Assembly: GCA_910586515.1 (NCBI GenBank)
Contig: CAJUGL010000022.1
Span: 1-50,775, forward strand
Direction: 5' to 3'
Source: an uncultured Acetatifactor sp.
Lineage (GTDB): Bacteria; Bacillota; Clostridia; Lachnospirales; Lachnospiraceae
Length of the DNA: 50,775 nucleotides
Part shown: positions 15,868 through 23,158 of the stretch, in pieces
Layout of the letters: the number at the start of each line of letters is the position of its first letter
Position numbering within the stretch: position 1 is the first letter of the stretch
Translations under genes and position numbers: made by a program
The notes under the pieces: model-generated
The model's input: only the letters and a program-made list of their open reading frames with translations
Databases searched by the model: none
What the model was told of the DNA's origin: nothing

Positions 15868-17271
15868 TTAAATTTTATCCCCGTCTCTCTTTGAGGAAGA
15901 TACTTCTTCCTGCTGCTCCTCTTCCGGATCCGGCAGCTTGGTCACCTGTACGCTTTGAATCATCTTGTTTTCCACAGACAGCACCTTAAAGTTGAATCCG
16001 CAGTAATCTACGTCAAACTGTTCATCCGGTTCCGGTATTCTGTCCATTCTCGCAATAAGGAACCCGTTTAACGTCTCGAAAGTCTCGTCTTCAAAGGAAA
16101 TGCCGAAATGCTCCTCCAGCTCCTCCAACGGCGTCTTGCCCTCGATAATATACTCGTCGTTTCCCTTTTCCTCAATGTGCTCGCTGATCTCGTCATATTC
16201 GTCCAGAATATTCCCGACGATCTCCTCCAGAATATCCTCCATGGCCACAAGCCCGTCCGTCTGGCCGTACTCGTCCACTACCACAACCATCTGCTGCTTG
16301 CCTGCCTGCATCTCCCGAAACAGCTGATCGATATTCCTTGTCCTGGGAATAAACACCGGCTCACGCATCAACCCCTCCAGCTCTTTCAGCGGACGGGTAA
16401 GATTTCCCACATCCGCATGAAAACGCATGGCATCCTTCAGATGCAGAATACCGATAATATGATCGATATTCTCCTCATAGACAGGATAACGGCTGTTTAT
16501 CCCGTCCAGCATGAACGTAAGCGCTTCTCCCAGAGGCATATCCGCGTCAATGGCCACAATGTTCGTCCTGTGCGTCATAATATCCTGCGCTTCCTTGTCG
16601 CCGAATTCGAAGATATTGGAAATCATCTTCGCCTCCGTGGCCTGGATTACTCCCAGCTCATGGCCCTCGTTGACCATATTGATAATCTCTTCTTCCGTCA
16701 CGTCGGCCTCGTCCGCATCTCCGTGAATGCCGAACAGCCTGAGAATCCCCCCTGTAGTCAGACTCACCAGTCCCACCAGCGGCGCAACTGCCCCCATCAT
16801 GACTGACACAGGAGTTATACAGAAGTAAGCCCATTTCTCCGGCGCCCTGAGGGCAAACATTCTGGGCACGCGGACGCCCAGAGTAAGCACTATGTACAGC
16901 AGCAGAAATACAGAGAGAAATGCAGCCAGCGCCAACACCACACCCGTAGGTACGGCCGCCAGCCTCACCTGCTGCTTTGTCACATAATCCACCCCCTGCA
17001 TCAGCAGCCGCAGCAGGAGAATCAGATGTACCGCTCCGATGATTATATTGATCAAAGTAGTGATCAACTGCACCGAATTCTCATACTTTGCAGGATTGTC
17101 TATAATCCGCTTCAGTCTTATGGATTTCCTGTCTTTATCCTCCTCTGCCCTCCTTTCGATCTCCTTTTCGTTCAGAGAGCCGACAGCCGCTCCGAACCCA
17201 TAGACAAACATGTCAACTAAAAGCAACACCGCAAAGCAGATAATACTGGCAGTAGGCCCACCATCGTCCAT
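15868..17271 (-). CDS. CNNM/CorC (HlyC) family transporter with CBS pair
   Basis: About 467-residue membrane protein. A DUF21/CNNM domain with about four hydrophobic segments (residues 5-190) includes the conserved re-entrant region VPRMFALRAPEKWAYF. Then come two CBS motifs (from MTHRTNIVAIDADMPL to VVVDEYGQTDGLVAMEDILEEIVG) and a C-terminal CorC_HlyC domain. Family members are linked to Mg2+ or Co2+ efflux and to antibiotic or toxin tolerance. The ATG at 17271 with GGAGG 11 bases upstream is preferred over the TTG six codons earlier (17289), which would lie next to the Shine-Dalgarno sequence. The leader carries a 43-bp tandem duplication of its own ribosome-binding region. Confidence 0.93.
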   Translation of the reverse strand: MDDGGPTASIICFAVLLLVDMFVYGFGAAVGSLNEKEIERRAEEDKDRKSIRLKRIIDNPAKYENSVQLITTLINIIIGAVHLILLLRLLMQGVDYVTKQQVRLAAVPTGVVLALAAFLSVFLLLYIVLTLGVRVPRMFALRAPEKWAYFCITPVSVMMGAVAPLVGLVSLTTGGILRLFGIHGDADEADVTEEEIINMVNEGHELGVIQATEAKMISNIFEFGDKEAQDIMTHRTNIVAIDADMPLGEALTFMLDGINSRYPVYEENIDHIIGILHLKDAMRFHADVGNLTRPLKELEGLMREPVFIPRTRNIDQLFREMQAGKQQMVVVVDEYGQTDGLVAMEDILEEIVGNILDEYDEISEHIEEKGNDEYIIEGKTPLEELEEHFGISFEDETFETLNGFLIARMDRIPEPDEQFDVDYCGFNFKVLSVENKMIQSVQVTKLPDPEEEQQEEVSSSKRDGDKI

Positions 17272-17342
17272 TTTAAATTGTTCCTCCAAATTGTTTTTCT
17301 TCTATGCCGACAATTTTAAATCGTTCTTCCAAATTGTTTTTC
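17271..17342. repeat. 43-bp tandem duplication in the CNNM gene leader
   Basis: A 29-base block beginning TTTTAAAT and ending CCAAATTGTTTTTC occurs at 17271-17299 and again at 17314-17342, with 27 of 29 bases identical. The gene-proximal copy holds the GGAGGAAC ribosome-binding site; the distal copy reads GGAAGAAC. It is a small local duplication with no coding potential. Confidence 0.85.
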
Positions 17343-17413
17343 CAGACGGCACTTCCTAATATACCATTTCCGTGTCCGTTCGTCAAGAAGCGGCTGAAAT
17401 TGCCTACATTCTA

Positions 17414-17755
17414 TTATGTATCCAATTCCAGGCTCACCATCAGGGCCCTGTTCACCCTCTTCATGATTTCCCCGTCCAAATGGCATACTTTATCTTTCAG
17501 GCGCTTTTTGTCTATGGTCCTGAGCTGTTCCAGCAAAACCACAGAATCTTTATCCATGTCATACAATGCAGAATTCAGTTCAATGTGAGTCGGCAGTTTC
17601 GCCTTGTTCATCTTGGATGTAATCGCCGCGCAGATCACGGTAGGACTGTGCTTGTTCCCCACATCGTTCTGGACGATAAGCACAGGCCTGATCCCCCCCT
17701 GCTCCGAACCGATTACCGGCCTTAAATCCGCATAATACACATCTCCTCTTCTCAT
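17414..17755 (-). CDS. mazF: MazF/PemK family endoribonuclease (orphan)
   Basis: 113-residue toxin of the MazF/PemK/NdoA family, which cleaves mRNA at short specific sequences. The start is ATG 17755 (MRRGDVYYADLRPVIGSEQGG), with a strong GGAGG four bases upstream; the longer in-frame opening has no such site. Family motifs are RRGDVYYADL, GGIRPVLIVQNDVGN, PTVICAAITSK and VLLEQLRTIDKKRL. The sequence is very close in style to Bacillus NdoA/EndoA. The 172 bases between this gene and the NAD(P)HX repair gene contain no antitoxin ORF. In Bacillus the antitoxin NdoAI is directly upstream, so here it is absent, elsewhere, or unneeded. Confidence 0.95.
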   Translation of the reverse strand: MRRGDVYYADLRPVIGSEQGGIRPVLIVQNDVGNKHSPTVICAAITSKMNKAKLPTHIELNSALYDMDKDSVVLLEQLRTIDKKRLKDKVCHLDGEIMKRVNRALMVSLELDT

Positions 17756-17927
17756 TTTGCCTCCAAATCCCTTCGTCATGACACAGATTCCAATCCCTCT
17801 GTCATGCATTTGTAGGATAGTTTTGCCAATTTTTCGGAAGCTATACACTAAGAAACAGTACGGGCCGGATTATTTTTCCGTAAGCTCCCCCTTCCATCAT
17901 ATGTCTGAAATACGAAAATGTTACCGT

Positions 17928-19415
17928 TTACCCGGGAAATCTGCCAACAGCCTCCGCTATGTCCATAGCCATGCAGGCATGCTTTCCCCTCTGCGCCGCC
18001 GCGTAGTCCCCTGCCCTGCCGTGAACGCAGACTCCTGCGGATGCGGCCCTGAACGTCCCCATTCCCTGAGCCATAAACGCCGCGATGACGCCTGCCAGCA
18101 CATCCCCGCTGCCCGCCGTAGCCATGCCGCTGTTGCCGCTCAGGTTCACGCAGATGCGTCCATCCCCGCAGGTGAACGTCCTGGCATCCTTGGCCGCCAC
18201 AACCCCGTGATACGCCGCCGCAAGCTCAGTCCCCACTGCAGCCAGATTTTCCTTACAGAACATAAGAGGCTTCCCCGTAAGCCGCGCCAGCTCTCCCACA
18301 TGAGGGGTGAGGACAATCTGCCGTCCTTTCAGGCCCTGGGCCTCCAACAGCCGCCGAAGCTTACTCCGCTGCGCCAACAGATTAAGCCCGTCCGCATCCA
18401 CCAGCAGAGGGAGACTGCCTTCTTCCACAATCTCCGTCAGACACCTCTCAGCCGCCTCCCCCTTCCCCAGCCCAGGCCCCACTGCCGCTACGTCCGCCCA
18501 GGCCATTTCCTCTGTCAGATTCTCCGGAGAACCCAGAAGAGCTTCCGGCACCGCCTGCTGCAGTATGGCCCGGTTCTCCGCGCAGCTTACCACCTTCACC
18601 ATTCCCGCGCCGGCCCGAAAAGCCGCTTTTGCCGCCAGCACCGCCGCGCCGGCCATGCCCACGCTGCCCGCTGCCAGCAGCACTTTTCCGAAAGTCCCCT
18701 TGTTTCCCGCCTCGTCCCTGTCCGGCATCAACGCGGCCGTGTCCTCATCGTAAGCAAACATCTCGGGCTCCCGGCCGAAAAAGCTCAGCCCGGAAATACC
18801 GATATGCGCTGTCCGCACCTCTCCCGCAAACCCGCATCCGGGATACAGCACCAGCCCCCTCTTGCGAAAGCCGAAGGCCACCGTCATATCTGCCCTCACT
18901 CCGGTCCCCAGCAGCCTGCCGGTATCGGCATCAATCCCGCTGGGAAGATCCAGCGCCAGTTTCCAGCCCTCCAGACGGTTAAACAGCCCTATGGCCTCTG
19001 CGTAAATTCCCGTCACCTCCCTGGACAGCCCTACCCCGAAAAGGGCATCCACCAGCACATGGTAGTCCTGCCGTCCGGGAACATCCGTCACCTTCACCGG
19101 GTAATTTTCCAATATCTTCTCCTGCCGCAGCCATTGGTCCGAAGCCTTCTGCCGCTCTCCCACACGCCAGACCTCCACCCTGCTGCCCTTCTCTGCCAGA
19201 AGCCTTGCCAGCGCCAGTCCGTCTCCCCCGTTATTGCCCGTACCTGACATAATCAGAACATGAATTCCTCTCAATCTCCCTGCACAGCGTTCCTCCACGG
19301 CAGCCAGAGCCGCCAAAGCGGCCCTCTCCATCAGGACACATGCCGGAATCCCTATCTTCTCTATGGTATTGCTGTCATAGCGTCTCATTTCAGACGCAGA
19401 AACGATATACTCCAT
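17928..19415 (-). CDS. nnr: bifunctional NAD(P)HX epimerase/dehydratase
   Basis: 495-residue metabolite-repair enzyme that restores damaged, hydrated NADH and NADPH. The N-terminal YjeF_N epimerase domain (about 1-215) shows GTGNNGGDGLALARLLAEKG and the ALFGVGLSREV block. The C-terminal ribokinase-like ADP- or ATP-dependent dehydratase (about 225-495) shows GKVLLAAGSVGMAGAA, VGPGLGKG, TPHVGELARLTG and the catalytic GNSGMATAGSGDVLAG. Length and fusion order match bacterial Nnr. An AGGAGGG site precedes the ATG. In many Firmicutes this gene lies upstream of alanine racemase and ndoAI-ndoA; here only the toxin gene follows, so racemase and antitoxin have been lost or never present. Confidence 0.97.
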   Translation of the reverse strand: MEYIVSASEMRRYDSNTIEKIGIPACVLMERAALAALAAVEERCAGRLRGIHVLIMSGTGNNGGDGLALARLLAEKGSRVEVWRVGERQKASDQWLRQEKILENYPVKVTDVPGRQDYHVLVDALFGVGLSREVTGIYAEAIGLFNRLEGWKLALDLPSGIDADTGRLLGTGVRADMTVAFGFRKRGLVLYPGCGFAGEVRTAHIGISGLSFFGREPEMFAYDEDTAALMPDRDEAGNKGTFGKVLLAAGSVGMAGAAVLAAKAAFRAGAGMVKVVSCAENRAILQQAVPEALLGSPENLTEEMAWADVAAVGPGLGKGEAAERCLTEIVEEGSLPLLVDADGLNLLAQRSKLRRLLEAQGLKGRQIVLTPHVGELARLTGKPLMFCKENLAAVGTELAAAYHGVVAAKDARTFTCGDGRICVNLSGNSGMATAGSGDVLAGVIAAFMAQGMGTFRAASAGVCVHGRAGDYAAAQRGKHACMAMDIAEAVGRFPG

Positions 19416-19460
19416 CCTGCCCTCCTGTGATTAATCTCCCGGCCTTATCCGTTTCTACAA

Positions 19461-19483
19461 TTACAGGACACATTTTCCTGTAA
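19461..19483. repeat. inverted repeat TTACAGGA-N7-TCCTGTAA upstream of nnr
   Basis: Perfect 8-bp arms (19461-19468 and 19476-19483) around a 7-base loop, 46 bases before the nnr start codon. It has no T-tract, so an operator or 5'-leader hairpin is more likely than a terminator. The regulator is unknown. Confidence 0.5.
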
Positions 19484-19535
19484 ATTCAGAAAAGCACCCC
19501 GGCCGCCGATACATCCCCGCAGCCGCGATGCCTCC

Positions 19536-19643
19536 ATCTCCGTGAATCAGGTAGAGGAGATTTTATCCCTGCCCGCCGCGCGGCCCGTGGGCCGATTCAG
19601 CGGCAAACTACCAGGTGCGGGGAACCGCACTTTATGCACGGGC
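19536..19643. ncRNA. candidate structured RNA with three-way junction
   Basis: The 260-base gap between nnr and the coiled-coil gene contains a compact fold. An outer stem GCCCGTG (19583-19589) / CACGGGC (19637-19643) encloses GCCG (19591-19594) / CGGC (19601-19604) and GTGCGG (19615-19620) / CCGCAC (19625-19630). In the plus orientation the last hairpin is capped by a GNRA-type GGAA tetraloop. Just upstream, ATCTCC (19536-19541) pairs with GGAGAT (19556-19561). The plus strand looks more RNA-like, but both flanking genes are on the minus strand. It could also be a nnr leader or chance in GC-rich DNA. It matches no riboswitch class known to me. Confidence 0.35.
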
Positions 19644-19675
19644 CTGCGCATAAAGCAAAAGCGCCTGCTCCTGTG

Positions 19676-20341
19676 TCAGGACATTCCCGTCTTCCCATCC
19701 TCCGGATTATATTGCATGTCAAATATGTCTATTACCTCCGCTCCGAATACATCGTGCATATAAGAATAGATCGCCTGATTGCGCTGTTCCATCTCCTGCT
19801 TTCTCACCAGCCGCTTTTTCAGTTCCGTCCTTATCTCCGAAATCCATTCCGCAGTCTCCCGAATATTCTCGCCGTTCTCCTGCATGGTTTCATAACAGCG
19901 ATCCATCGTCGCCAGCATCAGCTGAAAATTCGCGTCGTCTATCTGCCTGGGCAGATCCAGCAGCTCGTCCTGACGCCCTTCCAGACGCTCGTTGCATTCT
20001 TCCACCAGCTTCTTGTTCTGTTCGATTTTCTGGGAATTGCCTGAATCCGTATCCTGGCCTGCCTCGTCCATCACGGCCACAATCTCCCCCATCAGCTTTT
20101 TCTTCAGCCGCTTTATCTCTTTTACCTCATTATTCAGCTTTCCCTGCTGCTTAAGCAGAGTATTCAGCTGCTCCTCCAGACCGCTCAGCGATCTCCTGTT
20201 CTCTTCGTCCAGAAGCTGATACCATTTGTTGTCAAGCGTAAGTATAGGGATTTTCTTCCCCTGCAGCGCCCTGATAAAGGTCTCTCGCTGGCCGTCCTCT
20301 CCCTTGTGCTTCATCTTCCGCGCACACCTCCCATCAGACAT
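19676..20341 (-). CDS. coiled-coil protein of unknown function downstream of rex
   Basis: 221-residue hydrophilic, mostly helical protein, predicted cytoplasmic. Two regions of coiled coil are apparent: about 45-85 (SLSGLEEQLNTLLKQQGKLN and following Lys/Glu repeats) and about 105-185. A conserved-looking start (FIRALQGKKIPILTLDNKWYQL) precedes them and a C-terminal HDVFGAEVIDIFDMQYNPEDG follows. No enzymatic motif is seen. Its ATG at 20341 overlaps the rex stop (ATGTCTGA), implying translational coupling. A second ATG at 20314 has a strong GGGAGGTG about 11 bases upstream and is an alternative start. The tight coupling makes it a probable operon partner of Rex; its role is unknown. Confidence 0.8.
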   Translation of the reverse strand: MSDGRCARKMKHKGEDGQRETFIRALQGKKIPILTLDNKWYQLLDEENRRSLSGLEEQLNTLLKQQGKLNNEVKEIKRLKKKLMGEIVAVMDEAGQDTDSGNSQKIEQNKKLVEECNERLEGRQDELLDLPRQIDDANFQLMLATMDRCYETMQENGENIRETAEWISEIRTELKKRLVRKQEMEQRNQAIYSYMHDVFGAEVIDIFDMQYNPEDGKTGMS

Positions 20342-20984
20342 TTTTCCTGTCCGTTCCGGTTCCCCGGCGGATATTATAAGACAATTTCATCAGACTGTCC
20401 GACAGATGGACATTTTCTACCTGAATCCCCTCCGGAACGTTTAAATCCACATGGGCAAAATTCCAGATAGCCCGGATTCCGTTCTGGACCAGCTTTTCCG
20501 CCACGGCCACAGCGCCGTTCTTGGGAATGGTCAGCACGGCTATATCAATGCGGTTAGCCGCAACAAACTCTTCCATTTCTTCCATCGGCCTCACTCTGAC
20601 TCCCCTTACCTCCATGCCTACAAGCTCGGGATTCCCGTCAAACATTCCGCGGAAAATAAACCCGCGCTTCTCAAAATTCAGGTAATTGCCCAGCGCACGT
20701 CCAAGATTCCCCGCGCCGATGATGATAAAATTGTGCCGCCTGTCCAGACCGAGAATCTTGCCGATCTCATTGTACAGATACTCTACATTGTATCCGTACC
20801 CCTGCTGGCCAAAGCCGCCAAAATTATTGAAATCCTGCCGTATCTGGGAAGCAGTCACTTTCATCAGTTCGCTTAAATCCTGGGACGAGATTCTCTCCAC
20901 TCCCCCGTCCTTCAGTTCCCCCAGATACCGAAAGTACCTGGGCAGACGGCCAATGACAGCCTGCGAAATTTCCTTCTCTTCCAA
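20334..20984 (-). CDS. rex: redox-sensing transcriptional repressor Rex
   Basis: 216-residue NADH/NAD-ratio sensor that represses fermentation and respiration genes. The N-terminal winged helix (about 5-80) reads ISQAVIGRLPRYFRYLGEL and TASQIRQDFNNFGGFGQQGYGY. The Rossmann fold (about 85-205) carries FIIIGAGNLGRALGNYL. The start is set at TTG 20984: it has GGAGGT seven bases upstream and yields the family-typical MEEKEISQ N-terminus. The apparent ATG at 21035 lies upstream of the predicted transcription start. Its promoter is at 21031-21059, back to back with that of the ABC-F gene. No clear Rex palindrome was seen in this gap. Confidence 0.97.
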   Translation of the reverse strand: MEEKEISQAVIGRLPRYFRYLGELKDGGVERISSQDLSELMKVTASQIRQDFNNFGGFGQQGYGYNVEYLYNEIGKILGLDRRHNFIIIGAGNLGRALGNYLNFEKRGFIFRGMFDGNPELVGMEVRGVRVRPMEEMEEFVAANRIDIAVLTIPKNGAVAVAEKLVQNGIRAIWNFAHVDLNVPEGIQVENVHLSDSLMKLSYNIRRGTGTDRKNV

Positions 20985-21030
20985 GGTCGTTACCTCCACT
21001 TGTACATGGCAGTAAATAACCGCCTCATTT

Positions 21031-21059
21031 ATCATAGCAAAATGTCAAATTCATGTCAA
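21031..21059 (-). promoter_or_regulatory. rex promoter
   Basis: Minus-strand TTGACA (21054-21059), a 17-base spacer and TATGAT (21031-21036). The implied start near 21024 lies downstream of the in-frame ATG at 21035, which supports the TTG start codon of rex. Confidence 0.8.
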
Positions 21060-21083
21060 GGCTATTGGCCATTCAACTTCACA

Positions 21084-21112
21084 TTGACAGCACTCCCGTT
21101 TCACAGTACAAT
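21084..21112 (+). promoter_or_regulatory. ABC-F gene promoter
   Basis: TTGACA (21084-21089), 17-base spacer, TACAAT (21107-21112). It leaves a leader of about 100 bases before the ATG. The leader can form GGTTCGG/CCGAAC and GTGTC/GACAC hairpins, so attenuation as described for other ABC-F genes is possible but unproven. Confidence 0.8.
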
Positions 21113-21215
21113 AAATGTGCGCAAATATCTCCGGAACCATGTCCCATTGACGGTTCGGCATCCTGTCCGAACTGCCGCGTGTCCTGGGACACCTCCGGAT
21201 GAAAGGACATATACC

Positions 21216-23153
21216 ATGATACTATCCTGTCAAAATATAAGCAAGGCTTTTATGGAAAACACCGTACTGCAAAATATCAGTTTTCATATAGAAGATTACG
21301 AAAAAGCGGCCATCGTAGGAATAAACGGCGCAGGGAAAACTACCCTGCTGCGCATTATCGTAGGGGAAATGTCCCCTGACTCGGGCACGGTCACCTTCTC
21401 CAGAAACAAAACCTGCGGGTATCTGGCCCAGGACGGCGCCGTGAATACCGAAAATACGATCTATGAAGAGCTTCTGTCCGTAAAACAGCATCTGATTGAC
21501 CTGGAGCGCCGTATCCGCAAGTGTGAGACCGCCATGCCCTCAGCCGGGGGCGCCGCTCTGGACGAATTGATGAAACAATACGCGGATCTGACTCATGCTT
21601 TCGAAAGCGCAAACGGTTATGCCTACAAAAGCGAGGTCACAGGCGTCCTGAAAGGACTTGGCTTCACCGAAGATGAATTTGACCAGTCCGCAGCCATACT
21701 CTCCGGAGGGCAGAAAACGCGGGTTGCCCTGGGCAAACTTCTCCTGCAGAAACCGGATTTGATCATTCTGGACGAACCTACCAATCATCTGGACATGAAT
21801 TCAATCGCCTGGCTGGAAACTTATCTGCTGAATTATAAAGGAGCTGTCATCATCGTCTCCCATGACCGCTATTTCCTGGACCGGATTGCCGTTAAGATCA
21901 TTGAGATCGATCAGACAAAGGCAACCTCCTTTGCAGGCAACTATTCCGACTATGCGGTGAAAAAGGAAATGCTGCGGACAGCCGCGGTAAACGCCTACCT
22001 GAACCAGCAGAGGGAGATCCGGCATCAGGAAGAAGTCATTGAAAAACTGCGCTCCTTTAACCGGGAGAAATCTATCCGGCGCGCCGAAAGCCGAGAAAAA
22101 CTGCTGGAAAAAATGGACATACTGGAAAAGCCCACTCAGGCCCGCACAGATATGCATATCCGTCTTGTTCCCAGAAAACAGAGCGGAAACGATGTGCTGA
22201 CTGTGGAAGACCTGAGCAAATCCTTCGGTCAGAACCTTCTCTTTGACCATGCAACCTTCGAGATCAAACGGGGAGAACATGTTGCCGTCATCGGAGACAA
22301 CGGAACCGGAAAAACCACATTGCTGAAAATTCTCAACCGCCTTCTGCCAGCGGACAGCGGACGTTTTCGGCTGGGCACGAATGTGGAGATCGGCTATTAT
22401 GATCAGGAACACCATGTACTGCACGGGGAGAAGACCCTGTTTGATGAGATTTCCGATGATTATCCCAACCTCACCCACACGGAAATCCGAAATCTTCTTG
22501 CCGCTTTTTTATTCACCGGCGATGATGTGATCAAACGGATCAACGATCTGAGCGGCGGCGAGCGCGGACGGGTCTCCCTGGCAAAGCTGATGCTGGGAAA
22601 CGCCAACTTTCTTATTCTGGACGAGCCCACCAATCACCTGGACATTGCGTCCAAGGAAATCCTGGAGGATGCCCTCAACCATTATGAGGGGACCGTGCTC
22701 TATGTGTCTCACGACCGCTATTTCATCAACCGCACCGCCCATAGAATACTCGATCTGACAGCGCACTCGTTTGTGAATTATTTGGGGAATTATGATTATT
22801 ACCTGGAAAAACGTGACACAGTGACTGCCGCGTTAAACAGGGACAGAAAAACGCCGCTCCCTGCCCCTGAGGGCGGGGATTCTCTTCCCCGGGCCCAGGA
22901 ATCCGGCAACAAGGCAAACTGGCTGGCCAGAAAGGAAGAACAGGCCCGAATCCGCAAACGGGAGAACGACCTGAAAAAATGCGAGTCTAAAATAGCGTCC
23001 CTGGAAAGCAGGAACGCCGAGATTAATGCTCTGATGAGCGATCCCTCCATTGGAACCCAGGCCTCCAGACTCCAGGCCCTTGCCGCGGAACAGGCGGAAA
23101 TCGGCGAAGAGCTGGAAGCCCTGTACAGCCAATGGGAGGAATTAGCCGAATAA
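21216..23153 (+). CDS. ABC-F family ATP-binding protein (YdiF-like)
   Basis: 645-residue cytoplasmic protein with two ABC ATPase domains and no membrane segment, the ABC-F plan. These proteins bind the ribosomal E site and act as translation factors or antibiotic-resistance ribosome protectors. Domain 1 has GINGAGKTTLL and LSGGQKTRVALGKLLLQKPD with ILDEPTNHLDM. A charged linker (about 240-315) follows. Domain 2 has GDNGTGKTTLL and LSGGERGRVSLAKLMLG with ILDEPTNHLDI. A C-terminal coiled-coil extension (about 560-645) is like that of YdiF and Uup. The ATG at 21216 has AAAGGA upstream. It converges on icd with only five bases between stops. A resistance role is possible but cannot be read from sequence. 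Confidence 0.93.
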   Translation: MILSCQNISKAFMENTVLQNISFHIEDYEKAAIVGINGAGKTTLLRIIVGEMSPDSGTVTFSRNKTCGYLAQDGAVNTENTIYEELLSVKQHLIDLERRIRKCETAMPSAGGAALDELMKQYADLTHAFESANGYAYKSEVTGVLKGLGFTEDEFDQSAAILSGGQKTRVALGKLLLQKPDLIILDEPTNHLDMNSIAWLETYLLNYKGAVIIVSHDRYFLDRIAVKIIEIDQTKATSFAGNYSDYAVKKEMLRTAAVNAYLNQQREIRHQEEVIEKLRSFNREKSIRRAESREKLLEKMDILEKPTQARTDMHIRLVPRKQSGNDVLTVEDLSKSFGQNLLFDHATFEIKRGEHVAVIGDNGTGKTTLLKILNRLLPADSGRFRLGTNVEIGYYDQEHHVLHGEKTLFDEISDDYPNLTHTEIRNLLAAFLFTGDDVIKRINDLSGGERGRVSLAKLMLGNANFLILDEPTNHLDIASKEILEDALNHYEGTVLYVSHDRYFINRTAHRILDLTAHSFVNYLGNYDYYLEKRDTVTAALNRDRKTPLPAPEGGDSLPRAQESGNKANWLARKEEQARIRKRENDLKKCESKIASLESRNAEINALMSDPSIGTQASRLQALAAEQAEIGEELEALYSQWEELAE

Positions 23154-23158
23154 CGTTC

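Noticed and set aside
20985..21035. ATG at 21035 as rex start
   Set aside because: It lies upstream of the predicted transcription start; TTG 20984 has GGAGGT and gives the family N-terminus.
20985..21112. Rex operator (TTGTTAA-type palindrome) in the rex/ABC-F gap
   Set aside because: No sequence close to the clostridial Rex consensus is present there.
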